Source of the DNA: Roseburia sp.
Lineage (GTDB): Bacteria; Bacillota; Clostridia; Lachnospirales; Lachnospiraceae
Reading direction: 5' to 3'
DNA: 64,000 nt
Assembly: GCA_017549185.1 (NCBI GenBank)
Contig: JAFYVJ010000021.1
Coordinates: 1-64,000, forward strand
Shown: positions 35,402 through 44,197 of the stretch, piece by piece
Layout of the letters: the number at the start of each line of letters is the position of its first letter
Position numbering within the stretch: position 1 is the stretch's first letter
The notes under the pieces: generated by a model
Databases searched by the model: none
What the model was told of the DNA's origin: nothing
Seen by the model: the letters and a program-made list of their open reading frames with translations, nothing else
Position numbers and translations under genes: made by a program

Positions 35402-35851
35402 GTGATAAATAATAAGTTTCTCTTGATACTACTCGTTTTATTAGCAACATGGCGTTTGGGAATGGCATTGTATGAAGAAAAAAAGAAAAGAGTGGTATTT
35501 CTACTGTTTGTTGTAGTGATTTATCTAATGAATACATTTTTGGGTGGGCAATCAGAGGTGAATCAGATTTTTGCAAAACAGCCATATGAATTGACGTGGT
35601 TGAGTTGTGTTGTGATGCCAATGGTACTTACCCATTGTCTGGAGTGGATGAAGGCGGTACAGGTAGGAAAAGTATCACATAAGTTGCGAAGAGTTTGTGA
35701 AATTCTGATTTTGCTCGTTGCAGGACAATGCTTAAATGAAAAAGGTGGATTTTATATTATTTTAATGCTGTTACTTACCGTGGCAGTAATTGTGGTTAGG
35801 AAGGGGTATGCTTATGTCATTACGTCTGGCAGTTTTAAAAAACGTGTTTGA
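35402..35851 (+). CDS. Small membrane protein of unknown function
   Basis: The 149-residue protein appears to start at GTG 35402 with AAAAGAAG upstream, a weak site. It has four hydrophobic segments (about residues 5-18, 28-46, 63-80 and 105-140) separated by short basic loops such as YEEKKKRV. No family recognised. The next frame begins inside its 3' end (38-base overlap). It could be a subunit acting with its neighbours, or part of a once longer membrane protein now split into separate frames. Confidence 0.6.
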   Translation: MINNKFLLILLVLLATWRLGMALYEEKKKRVVFLLFVVVIYLMNTFLGGQSEVNQIFAKQPYELTWLSCVVMPMVLTHCLEWMKAVQVGKVSHKLRRVCEILILLVAGQCLNEKGGFYIILMLLLTVAVIVVRKGYAYVITSGSFKKRV

Positions 35852-36170
35852 TACTTATAACACACAGGCTTACTCCTTGATATTCTTTTTTATTGCGGTA
35901 GTGTATTTCATTATTAAAAATAAAAAAGAACAAAGAAATTTGTTACTATATGAGATTTTTGGTATACTTATACTAGTGACACCATTTATCGGGAATAAGA
36001 TTATTACGCTTGGTGCAGGAGATGAATCAAATTGGCCGGTATATGGGATTTTGTGTGCAATTCCATTGACTGCACATGTGGCAACAGAAATATTTTTTGA
36101 AGCTAAGAGTAAAAAAGAAAAGTATGGTTTTATTGTAGTTTTCCTAATTTTAATGTTAGTAGGACTATAA
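35814..36170 (+). CDS. Small membrane protein of unknown function
   Basis: The 118-residue protein starts at ATG 35814, six bases after AGGAAGGGG. It has three to four hydrophobic segments (about 18-34, 45-60, 75-90 and 103-118) and ends abruptly on a hydrophobic helix, which may mean truncation. The NWPVYGILCAIPLTAHVATE loop is distinctive but I cannot assign it. It overlaps the preceding membrane gene by 38 bases. A large palindromic repeat begins nine bases after its stop. Confidence 0.6.
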   Translation: MSLRLAVLKNVFDTYNTQAYSLIFFFIAVVYFIIKNKKEQRNLLLYEIFGILILVTPFIGNKIITLGAGDESNWPVYGILCAIPLTAHVATEIFFEAKSKKEKYGFIVVFLILMLVGL

Positions 36171-36178
36171 AGATTTGG

Positions 36179-36330
36179 AACTATTCAGAGCCAAGGCAAT
36201 TTTCATAAAATACAGGCATTCAGCTTGCTGAAATGAATGCATTTTTGAAAATTTCTTTGGCGAGAAGTCAACATGAGCAAAACGTAAGCATTGAAAAGGC
36301 TGTTTTGCGAATGGTGCTCTGAATAGTTAC
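36179..36330. repeat. Nested palindromic repeat, ATTCAGAG family (full copy C)
   Basis: Perfect 12-base ends AACTATTCAGAG (36179-36190) and CTCTGAATAGTT frame three inner layers. GCCAAGGCAATTTTCA pairs with TGAAAATTTCTTTGGC with two mismatches. Inside that, TTCAGC pairs with GCTGAA. A right-hand GAGCAAAAC...GCTGTTTTGCGAATGG unit is shared with the copies at 22.3 and 53.6 kb. The 152-base element looks like one repeat inserted in another. Confidence 0.82.
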
Positions 36331-36366
36331 AAAAATTTAATGATAGAGCGTAAGAAGGGTTGACTT

Positions 36367-38232
36367 ATGAAAAATTCAGAAAAAACAATGTGGATGAGAA
36401 GAATAAGTCTTGTGTTGATTGACATTGGTATCATAATATTAGCGAGCGTGAGTGCATTACTTATACGTTTTGAGTTTAGTATGAATGAGGTTCCAAAATA
36501 TTTCCTTGAAATTATTTGGGAAATGTTGCCAATTACACTGCCGGTAGGAATTATAATTTTTTCTGCGTTCCGTTTATACAGCACATTGTGGTATTATGCC
36601 GGTGCTACAGAGATGTTGTATTTGGCAGCAGGGTGTGTAGTGGATACTTTATTTAATATGGTGTTGATTTTGTACGCATATAGAAATATTGAATATCCGA
36701 TGCCAAGAAGTTGGTATTTTTTATACGGAGCATTGTTACTGATTATGGTATTTATCAGTAGATTTTCACTTCGAGGAGTGAAAACGATTTCTAGTCGTAG
36801 AAATCAGACCGGAAAAATGAGACGTGTTTTAATCGTAGGTGCCGGAGAGGCCGGTAATGCAATTATTAAAGAAATTGTAAATAGCCGTTATGTTAATATG
36901 AAAATTGTCGGTATTGTAGATGATGATAAGACAAAACACGGTAAATTCATGCATGGGATAAAAGTTATCGGGGATCGTAATGATATTATTGATATTGCAC
37001 AGAGTCGTCGGGTAGATGAGATTATTATTGCAATGCCGTCGACTTCAGCACAGGAAATGAAGCGAATACTTGATATTTGTAAGCAGACAGCATGCGAGTT
37101 GAAACGTCTGCCGGGTATGTTCCAGTTGGTAAATGGCGATGTAAGTATTAGTAAGTTAAAAGATGTAGATGTAAATGACTTATTAGGTCGAGAACCTATT
37201 AAAGTAGATTTGGATTCTATTATGGGGTATGTATCAGGCAAGGTTGTTATGGTTACCGGTGGAGGTGGTTCTATTGGTAGTGAACTTTGCAGGCAGGTAG
37301 CATCGCATAATCCAAAGCAGTTAGTAATTGTAGATATTTATGAAAATACTACATATGATATTCAATTGGAATTAAAACGCAGATATCCGAATTTGGATTT
37401 GGTGGTGTTGATTGCTTCTATACGAAATACAAAGCGTATGGATGAAATTTTCAGAATTTATCATCCGGAAATCGTATATCATGCAGCTGCACATAAACAT
37501 GTACCATTGATGGAAGACAGTCCGAACGAATCTGTGAAGAATAATGTATTAGGAACATGGAAAGTGGTTCAGGCAGCGGATAAATATAAGGTAAAACGTT
37601 TTGTAATGATTTCTACAGATAAAGCAGTAAACCCAACAAATATTATGGGTGCTACAAAACGAATCTGTGAGATGATTATACAGACTTATAATAATCGCTC
37701 AGAAACAGAATATGTTGCGGTACGTTTTGGCAATGTATTAGGAAGTAATGGTAGTGTAATTCCGTTATTTAAAAAACAGATTGAAGAAGGTGGTCCGGTT
37801 ACGGTTACACATCCGGATATTATTCGTTATTTTATGACAATTCCTGAAGCAGTCTCCTTAGTGCTTCAGGCAGGTGCCTATGCAAAGGGTGGTGAGATTT
37901 TCATCCTTGATATGGGAGAACCGGTTAAGATTGTTGATTTGGCTAAGAACTTAATTTTGTTATCTGGACACAAGCCAAACGAAGATATTCAGATTGTATT
38001 TACAGGACTTCGTCCGGGAGAAAAATTATACGAAGAGATGCTGATGAAGGAAGAAGGCATGCAGGATACTGCTAATAAACTGATTCATATCGGTAAACCA
38101 ATTAAGATGGACGAAGAACGCTTCTTACAGCAGTTAGAAGAATTGAAAGAATATGTTGTAACGGAGCCGAGTGATATTCGTGAGTGGGTACAGCATATTG
38201 TACCGACATATTCGATTCAGGAACAGAAATAG
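36367..38232 (+). CDS. CapD/PglF-type UDP-sugar 4,6-dehydratase
   Basis: The 621-residue membrane enzyme has four N-terminal transmembrane segments (residues 12-30, 50-68, 80-100 and 115-132). A first Rossmann domain follows (VLIVGAGEAGNAI, about 155), then a large SDR domain. That domain has MVTGGGGSIGSELCR near 295, MISTDKAVNPTNIMGATKR, and RFGNVLGSNGSVIPLF. Family members dehydrate UDP-GlcNAc to a 4-keto-6-deoxy sugar, the route to N-acetylfucosamine, N-acetylquinovosamine or bacillosamine. The sugar transferase and reductase-like epimerase directly downstream fit a WbpM-like route that makes and loads the first sugar of a repeat unit. Confidence 0.93.
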   Translation: MKNSEKTMWMRRISLVLIDIGIIILASVSALLIRFEFSMNEVPKYFLEIIWEMLPITLPVGIIIFSAFRLYSTLWYYAGATEMLYLAAGCVVDTLFNMVLILYAYRNIEYPMPRSWYFLYGALLLIMVFISRFSLRGVKTISSRRNQTGKMRRVLIVGAGEAGNAIIKEIVNSRYVNMKIVGIVDDDKTKHGKFMHGIKVIGDRNDIIDIAQSRRVDEIIIAMPSTSAQEMKRILDICKQTACELKRLPGMFQLVNGDVSISKLKDVDVNDLLGREPIKVDLDSIMGYVSGKVVMVTGGGGSIGSELCRQVASHNPKQLVIVDIYENTTYDIQLELKRRYPNLDLVVLIASIRNTKRMDEIFRIYHPEIVYHAAAHKHVPLMEDSPNESVKNNVLGTWKVVQAADKYKVKRFVMISTDKAVNPTNIMGATKRICEMIIQTYNNRSETEYVAVRFGNVLGSNGSVIPLFKKQIEEGGPVTVTHPDIIRYFMTIPEAVSLVLQAGAYAKGGEIFILDMGEPVKIVDLAKNLILLSGHKPNEDIQIVFTGLRPGEKLYEEMLMKEEGMQDTANKLIHIGKPIKMDEERFLQQLEELKEYVVTEPSDIREWVQHIVPTYSIQEQK

Positions 38233-38265
38233 TAAGCTTAATAAGGCATAATTTAGGAGGCGCTT

Positions 38266-38895
38266 ATGACACTCTCTAACTCACAGAAAGTATATATGGG
38301 AATGAAAAGATGTTTGGATTTTATTCTGGCATTGGTGGCATTAGTTTTGTTTTGGTGGGTACTTTTGATTCTTTGCATTGCGATTAAAATCGATAGTCCG
38401 GGACCGATTTTATTTAAGCAGAAACGTGTGGGACTTCACAAAACGCATTTTAATATTTTAAAATTTCGTACGATGCGCATAGATACACCAAAGGATATGC
38501 CGACTCATATGTTGAGTAATCCGGATCAGTATATTACGAAAGTGGGCAAATTCCTTCGTAAGAGCAGTTTGGATGAACTTCCACAGATTCTTAATATCTT
38601 AAAAGGTGAAATGAGTATTGTAGGACCAAGACCGGCATTATGGAATCAATATGATTTGATTGAAGAACGTGATAAATATGGTGCGAATGATGTATTGCCA
38701 GGATTGACAGGCTGGGCACAGATAAATGGACGCGACGAATTGGAGATTCCTGTAAAAGCGAAGTTGGATGGAGAGTATGTAGAGAAGTTTGGTCTGGCAA
38801 TGGACATAAAATGCTTTTTTGGTACGATTACTGCCGTATTATTCCACAAGGGTGTAGTAGAAGGTGGTACTGGTGAGATGAAGAAAAAGTCATAA
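38266..38895 (+). CDS. Initiating phosphosugar transferase (undecaprenyl-phosphate)
   Basis: The 209-residue monotopic enzyme belongs to the bacterial sugar transferase family. It has a membrane helix at residues 17-40, the basic KQKRVGLHKTHFNILKFRTM segment with the catalytic region, SLDELPQILNILKGEMSIVGPRPA, and LPGLTGWAQINGRDE. It moves a sugar-1-phosphate from a UDP-sugar to undecaprenyl phosphate, starting synthesis of a repeat unit. It lacks the extra N-terminal membrane domain of WbaP-type enzymes. GGAGG precedes ATG 38266. It marks the start of the Wzx/Wzy-type section of the locus. Confidence 0.95.
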   Translation: MTLSNSQKVYMGMKRCLDFILALVALVLFWWVLLILCIAIKIDSPGPILFKQKRVGLHKTHFNILKFRTMRIDTPKDMPTHMLSNPDQYITKVGKFLRKSSLDELPQILNILKGEMSIVGPRPALWNQYDLIEERDKYGANDVLPGLTGWAQINGRDELEIPVKAKLDGEYVEKFGLAMDIKCFFGTITAVLFHKGVVEGGTGEMKKKS

Positions 38896-38914
38896 TCGGG
38901 GAAGGAATTAGATC

Positions 38915-39820
38915 GTGGGGAAAAGAGTATTAATAACAGGGACTAGTGGGTACTTGGGTACCTCGTTTAAACAGTATATTGATAAAATAAATGGGAACAT
39001 GCCGCAAGATTTGTGGCATGTTACATTTGTTTCTATGAGAAATGATAAATGGAAGGAAATAGACCTCTCTGAGTATGATGTAATCCTTCATGCAGCAGGT
39101 ATTGTTCACCGCAAAGAAGAACCGGATATGGAGCAATTATATTTTGATGTGAACTATAGGCTGACGAAAGAATTGGCAGAGAAAGCAAAGGCGGATATGC
39201 AGGCAAAACAGGAAGTGACGGGAAGCGCTCATAAGATGCAGTTCGTATTTCTTAGTACTATGAGTGTCTATGGTATCGTGACAGGTCGTATTACGGTGAA
39301 CACAAAGCCAGAACCAACTAATTTTTACGGGAAAAGTAAACTGGCAGCAGAAGAAGCATTACAGGCTATGCAGTCGGAAGATTTTCTAGTATCGATTGTT
39401 CGTCCACCGATGATTTATGGGAAAGAATGTACCGGCAATTACAGTTTATTGGAAAAACTGGCTACAAAGATTCCTGTTTTTCCGAAGATAAACAACGAGC
39501 GAAGCATGTTATATATAGACAACTTAAGTGAGTTTTTACGTTTGGCTATGGAGAATGAGGCTACAGGTATTTTCTGTCCACAGAATCAGGAGTTTGTAAA
39601 TACGTCAGAGATGGTGGCAAAGATTCGTAAAAGCTATGGAAAAGCCGGAGTGACAATACCGGGATTTGGCTGGTTACTTAATATTTTAGCAGGGAAAATT
39701 AATTTATTTGCAAAGGTATTTGGTACGTTGACATATGATAAAAGTATGTCTGTCTATAAAAATGTTGGAAATTATCAAATCGTAGATTTTGGAGAGAGTA
39801 TACATGGAAGCAAACACTAA
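38915..39820 (+). CDS. NAD-dependent epimerase/reductase (extended SDR)
   Basis: The 301-residue SDR has the nucleotide-binding ITGTSGYLGTS, the catalytic Ser in FLSTMSVYG and the YGKSK Tyr/Lys pair. It starts at GTG 38915 with GGGGAAGGAA upstream. Its place right after a CapD-like dehydratase and the initiating transferase suggests that it reduces or epimerises the 4-keto sugar, as WbpK-like enzymes do. The exact sugar is unknown. The 3' end overlaps the next gene by 17 bases. Confidence 0.85.
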   Translation: MGKRVLITGTSGYLGTSFKQYIDKINGNMPQDLWHVTFVSMRNDKWKEIDLSEYDVILHAAGIVHRKEEPDMEQLYFDVNYRLTKELAEKAKADMQAKQEVTGSAHKMQFVFLSTMSVYGIVTGRITVNTKPEPTNFYGKSKLAAEEALQAMQSEDFLVSIVRPPMIYGKECTGNYSLLEKLATKIPVFPKINNERSMLYIDNLSEFLRLAMENEATGIFCPQNQEFVNTSEMVAKIRKSYGKAGVTIPGFGWLLNILAGKINLFAKVFGTLTYDKSMSVYKNVGNYQIVDFGESIHGSKH

Positions 39821-40628
39821 AGTATCAGTTCTGATGTCTGTTTACATCAAAGAAAAGCCGGAATATTTTAAGGCGGCAATGGATAGTGTGTTGGCACAGA
39901 CATATCCGGTAAGTGAAGTTATGCTGATTCAGGATGGACCATTGACAGAAGAATTGTATGAGTTGATTGAATACTATCGGAGTATGGCACCACAAGTCAT
40001 CAGGACGTTTGCCTTTGAACAGAACCAGCAGTTAGGCAGAGCGTTGGCAAAGGGAGTAGAGTTGTGTAGTAACGAACTGGTGGCTAGAATGGATACAGAT
40101 GATATTGCTATGCCGGAACGTATTGAGAAACAGGTGGCATATATGCAGATGCATCCGGAAGTACATGTATTAGGCGGAGCAATTAGGGAGTTTAATGATG
40201 AAGGAACAACAGATCGTGTAAAATATATGCCGCAGACTCAGGAAGAGATTCTAAATTACGTGAAAAATCGCAATCCGCTTAATCATATGACAGTAATGTT
40301 CCGTAGAAGTGCTATTTTAGAAGTTGGTAATTATCAGCATTTCCCATATTTGGAGGATTATTCGCTATGGAGCAGAATGTTATCAAAAGGTTATCAGATT
40401 CGTAATATTGAAGATGTGATTGTACGTGCAAGAACCAGTATGGCATTGGTACGCAGACGTAGCGGTTGGAAATATTTTAAGGACTTTGCGAAGTTGCGTA
40501 AATTTCAGCATGAGTTGGGACTTACTACTGTTTTAGAATATATGATATCCATGGCAGGGACATTCGTGGTATTAATGCAGCCGGGATTTGTAAAAGAACT
40601 GGCATATAAGAAAGTTTTACGCAAGTAG
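39804..40628 (+). CDS. GT2 glycosyltransferase
   Basis: The 274-residue GT-A enzyme opens with VSVLMSVYIKEKPEYF and has MLIQDGPLTEE. The DXD motif lies in VARMDTDDIAMPERIE, and an acceptor-side YLEDYSLWSRML follows. The C-terminus carries a hydrophobic stretch (ISMAGTFVVLMQPGFV) that may associate with the membrane. The start is ATG 39804 after GGAGAGAG; ATG 39789 would include that site. It resembles the amylovoran/galactosyl-type GT2 enzymes that act early in repeat-unit assembly. The donor is not known. Confidence 0.87.
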   Translation: MEANTKVSVLMSVYIKEKPEYFKAAMDSVLAQTYPVSEVMLIQDGPLTEELYELIEYYRSMAPQVIRTFAFEQNQQLGRALAKGVELCSNELVARMDTDDIAMPERIEKQVAYMQMHPEVHVLGGAIREFNDEGTTDRVKYMPQTQEEILNYVKNRNPLNHMTVMFRRSAILEVGNYQHFPYLEDYSLWSRMLSKGYQIRNIEDVIVRARTSMALVRRRSGWKYFKDFAKLRKFQHELGLTTVLEYMISMAGTFVVLMQPGFVKELAYKKVLRK

Positions 40629-40703
40629 GATGATTACAGACATTGAAAGATTAGGAGTATTTTGAATAGAGATTCTGACTTAGTGGGGCGGATTGGAGCA
40701 GAT

Positions 40704-41810
40704 ATGAAAAAAGTGCGTGTATTAGAAATTATCGGAAAGCGTCCGGTTGGAGGCGTCGGTACGGTAATGCTGAACTATCAAACATATATCGATGCAGAAA
40801 AAGTGCAGATAGACTACTTGATTTTTGGAGACGAGCCGGAGCAGTTTGATGAAAGTGTGAAGGCGTTAGGTTCAAAGGTGTATATGTATCCTGTATTATC
40901 CGGCAGTCAGATGGGACGCACGAAAGCGTATCTGGAAGAGTTTTTTTCGAAACATGCGACGGAATATGATGTGGTACACCTTCATGCTCCGACTATTGCA
41001 TTTTTAACATTTCCAATCGTTGCCAAATATGGGATTGAGCATCGGATCGTACATAGTCATGCTACTTTATATGCAGAAAGCAGAATCAAGGCGATTCGAA
41101 ATCGTATTCTTTGGGCATTAGCAAAAGGGAAAATTACAGACCGCATCGGATGTTCCAAAGCAGCAGGAGATTTTTTGTTTGGTAAAGAAGATTTTGTTGT
41201 ACTAAAAAATGCGATTGCTTATGAAGATTTTTTGTATAACGAAAAAGTGCGTGAACAGATACGTGAGCAGGAAAGTGCAGAAGAAAAGTTAATTGTTGGA
41301 AATGCAGGGCGTTTCAGTCTTCAGAAAAATCAGACTTTTTTAATAGAAATTTTTGCAAAAATAAAAGAATTGCATCCAAATAGTGTGTTATGGTTATTGG
41401 GTGATGGTGAATTAAGAACGGAGATTGAAGAAAAAATAAAAACCTTTGGTCTTGAAAGCAGTGTGAAGTTATTTGGAATGGTAAAGAATCCAAAAGATTA
41501 TTATCAGGCGATGGATGTGATGGTTATGCCGTCATTGTTTGAGGGACTTCCGATGGTTGGAGTAGAAGCACAGGCTTCCGGTTTGCCATGTGTATTTGCA
41601 GACACTATTACAAGAGAAGTAGATGTGGTAGGATGTCCGTATATTTCGTTAGACGCATCTACGGAAGAATGGGCAAAGGCAGCTGTTACAGTGGCCAAGA
41701 TTAGTAAACGCCGCAGTTATCCGAAGGAGTTAGATGAACTTGGATTTAATATCCAGTTGGAAGCAAAGCGGTTAGAAGAACTTTATTTAGCAAAATTGAC
41801 AGAAAGATAG
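40704..41810 (+). CDS. GT4 glycosyltransferase (EpsF-like)
   Basis: The 368-residue GT-B enzyme opens with RVLEIIGKRPVGGVGTVM, the usual start of EpsF-like transferases, so ATG 40704 (GGAG upstream) is preferred. TTG 40662 also has AGGAG ahead and would add 14 residues. The donor-binding half has VGNAGRFSLQKNQ, LLGDGELR and the EX7E motif in PSLFEGLPMVGVEAQ. It adds a hexose or related sugar in capsule/exopolysaccharide assembly. The His-rich VVHLHAPTIAFL and VHSHATLY segments are typical of the family. Confidence 0.88.
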   Translation: MKKVRVLEIIGKRPVGGVGTVMLNYQTYIDAEKVQIDYLIFGDEPEQFDESVKALGSKVYMYPVLSGSQMGRTKAYLEEFFSKHATEYDVVHLHAPTIAFLTFPIVAKYGIEHRIVHSHATLYAESRIKAIRNRILWALAKGKITDRIGCSKAAGDFLFGKEDFVVLKNAIAYEDFLYNEKVREQIREQESAEEKLIVGNAGRFSLQKNQTFLIEIFAKIKELHPNSVLWLLGDGELRTEIEEKIKTFGLESSVKLFGMVKNPKDYYQAMDVMVMPSLFEGLPMVGVEAQASGLPCVFADTITREVDVVGCPYISLDASTEEWAKAAVTVAKISKRRSYPKELDELGFNIQLEAKRLEELYLAKLTER

Positions 41811-41858
41811 GACACAGGAATATCCTGTGAAAAGAGACAAGTTATAACAGGAGATTCT

Positions 41859-42794
41859 ATGAGGAATCATTTAAATAAAAAGAGATTAGCAAGGGTGTTT
41901 TTGCTAGTGTGTGGCATGATAGTATTGACTTTTCTTGCACATCATTATGAGCATCCGGATATACAGATAAGTCATACAGAAGAAATTATTATTCCGGGAG
42001 TAGAGACGGAATATGAATTTTTGTTTTTGACCGATTTGCATTTGGCGGTTAAAACGCGAGATGATATAGGACCGCTGGGAGATGCAGATGCTAGAATGGC
42101 AGGATTTGCAAATCTAAAAGGGACACAATCAGCCCAACAGTTACCACAGTGGGTGGATTATGCAAATAAAGCACAGGTTTCTGCGGTGCTAATGGGCGGT
42201 GATATGAATGATTATTATTCCGAGCCGATTGCAGAGTATTTGTATGAGCAGATTAGTCAGTTTGAGATGCCATATTTGTATACGCTAGGGAATCACGAGC
42301 TTTATTCACCATGGGAAGAGGTTATTCCAGAAGAATCCGTAATCTATGAATTGTTTCAGGAGGGAAATACAGCATTCCAGGTGCTAGAATATGAGAAATT
42401 CGTGATATGCGCAATTGATAATGAAGCATATCAGGTAAATGAAGCGTCCTTATCGGAAATGAGAAATTGGTTGGAAGAAAATCCGGATAAGCCGATTGTT
42501 TTACTAGCACATGTGCCATTTTATACAGCACAGATTCCAGAGTTATTGGACACAAGTGCAAGTGTTTGGGGACGCCCATTACTTATTGGCGAAGATACAG
42601 GATATGCAACAGAGGTTTCAAAAGAATTTATGAATTTGATATTGAGTGAAGATAGCCCAGTGGTGGCGATTTTTACTGGAGATAATCATTTTTATCATAA
42701 AAGTAATTTGACAGATTCTATTGTTCAATGGGTTGGGGCACCGGCTTATGCGGGCGATGGAATGATTATAAGAATTAAAGGGAATGAAAAGTAA
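41859..42794 (+). CDS. Membrane-anchored calcineurin-like metallophosphoesterase
   Basis: The 311-residue protein has an N-terminal membrane segment (residues 11-27) and an outward-facing metallophosphoesterase domain. All five metal-binding motifs are present: TDLHLA, GGDMND, GNHEL, LAHVPF and GDNHF. Such enzymes hydrolyse phosphoesters, but the substrate is not predictable. Its place between a transferase and the polymerase suggests a role in removing a lipid phosphate or editing a phosphodiester-linked substituent. The stop overlaps the polymerase start by one base (TAATG), so the two are coupled. Confidence 0.85.
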   Translation: MRNHLNKKRLARVFLLVCGMIVLTFLAHHYEHPDIQISHTEEIIIPGVETEYEFLFLTDLHLAVKTRDDIGPLGDADARMAGFANLKGTQSAQQLPQWVDYANKAQVSAVLMGGDMNDYYSEPIAEYLYEQISQFEMPYLYTLGNHELYSPWEEVIPEESVIYELFQEGNTAFQVLEYEKFVICAIDNEAYQVNEASLSEMRNWLEENPDKPIVLLAHVPFYTAQIPELLDTSASVWGRPLLIGEDTGYATEVSKEFMNLILSEDSPVVAIFTGDNHFYHKSNLTDSIVQWVGAPAYAGDGMIIRIKGNEK

Positions 42795-44197
42795 TGACAA
42801 AAAAGATGTTTCAAGTGTCTAGAGTTATGGCGATTGGAATATGGATATTTGTATGTTGTAACTTGCTGACAGATCAAAAGGTTATGATGTTGGATGGAGA
42901 TATTCTAAGCCGTTGTTTTGTAGCATTTTTAGCAACAGTAACATTCTGGATTGTTTCGGTTTTATATGAGAGAAAAAGAAAAGTTTTTAGTCCGGGATAC
43001 ATTTTACTGATGGTGAATGTGTTTATTAACGGATTGATTTGTCCGTGTTATTTTACGGGTAGCCGTATGGACGAAGGAACTAGAGAAGGGGTAATTCAGC
43101 CACAGGATTTTTGGGAGTTGTATGCGACAATCTATTTCCTGACCATGCTAGTGGTATTTCTCTATCTGCTATGTATTAAGTATACATCGGTGGAGATAAA
43201 ACAAGATGACTTTATTAAATATAATAAAAGTGACGATGCGGCAGTCTTTTTAATGGGGATTGTGGTATTTTTCTTAAACTTCCAGTTCGGAGAAACGGGC
43301 GTAGTTATGTATGTTCCGGTGCTTTGTTATTTTGCAATGAGGGTTCTTTGGACAAACGGAAAGATTAATATTTATACGATATTGGCATTGTTGGCGGGAC
43401 TTTATTGTATTTATCGTATCAGCTACAGCAGGTATTTGTTGGTAGAATATGTAGTGCCTATTTTATTGATGTATTTTGTGCTAGTGGCTGTGAATGATAA
43501 TCGCAAGCGTGGTAAAAAAGTGGTACCGCTATTGCTTGCGGGTGTTGTTGCGATTATGGCATATGGTATGGTTTCTGAGCTAATTAAGTTAAATACTTAC
43601 TGGGGAAGAAATTATAACTTGCTTTATGAGATTACCAATTTTAAGAGTATTATTGATTCCTGCGCACGTCAGGTTTACCGTTTGTTTGGTATCTGGACGG
43701 AACTGGGGGGAAATATTATTCACCATGTAAAATTACATGGCTATTATTATGGTATTACTTATATCAAATCGCTTGCAGGTGTATTTGGATTTGAGTATGT
43801 CAGCCTGCCGCTGATTTCAGCGAAATATATTTCGGCAGCGTATGCTCAGCCGGGCTTATTGGCAGAAGGTTACGCCAACTTTGGAATCTTTGGAGCAGTA
43901 TTAAATCTTATGGTTCCTTTTGGAATTATGGAAGGGGCATTAAGCTGGTTTTTAAAGAAAAGAGATCCGCTGGCTATTTGTATTCTTACCGTTCCATTTA
44001 CCAAAATTCTATTAGATGGCGGAACGATTAATAATATCATTTTTGGTGTTGCTACTTGTATTTTAGCATTTGCACCATACATTGTACTCAAATTATGTAA
44101 GCTGGAATTATGCATGCCTGGTGTGGGCGATTTGCATTTTATTCGAAAGAAACGATTGGAGCCTGATGATGGAGAAGACGAACAAGCCGTTGATTAG
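42794..44197 (+). CDS. wzy: Wzy-like oligosaccharide repeat-unit polymerase
   Basis: The 467-residue membrane protein has about 11-12 hydrophobic segments and a large loop (roughly residues 255-340) containing RVYRLFGI-like and YYGITYIKS segments. This is the usual look of O-antigen polymerases of the oligosaccharide repeat-unit type. Sequence in this family is too variable for a single motif. The assignment rests on topology, length and context with the flippase, the initiating transferase and the Wzz-like protein. It would join lipid-linked repeat units on the outer side of the membrane. Confidence 0.75.
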   Translation: MTKKMFQVSRVMAIGIWIFVCCNLLTDQKVMMLDGDILSRCFVAFLATVTFWIVSVLYERKRKVFSPGYILLMVNVFINGLICPCYFTGSRMDEGTREGVIQPQDFWELYATIYFLTMLVVFLYLLCIKYTSVEIKQDDFIKYNKSDDAAVFLMGIVVFFLNFQFGETGVVMYVPVLCYFAMRVLWTNGKINIYTILALLAGLYCIYRISYSRYLLVEYVVPILLMYFVLVAVNDNRKRGKKVVPLLLAGVVAIMAYGMVSELIKLNTYWGRNYNLLYEITNFKSIIDSCARQVYRLFGIWTELGGNIIHHVKLHGYYYGITYIKSLAGVFGFEYVSLPLISAKYISAAYAQPGLLAEGYANFGIFGAVLNLMVPFGIMEGALSWFLKKRDPLAICILTVPFTKILLDGGTINNIIFGVATCILAFAPYIVLKLCKLELCMPGVGDLHFIRKKRLEPDDGEDEQAVD

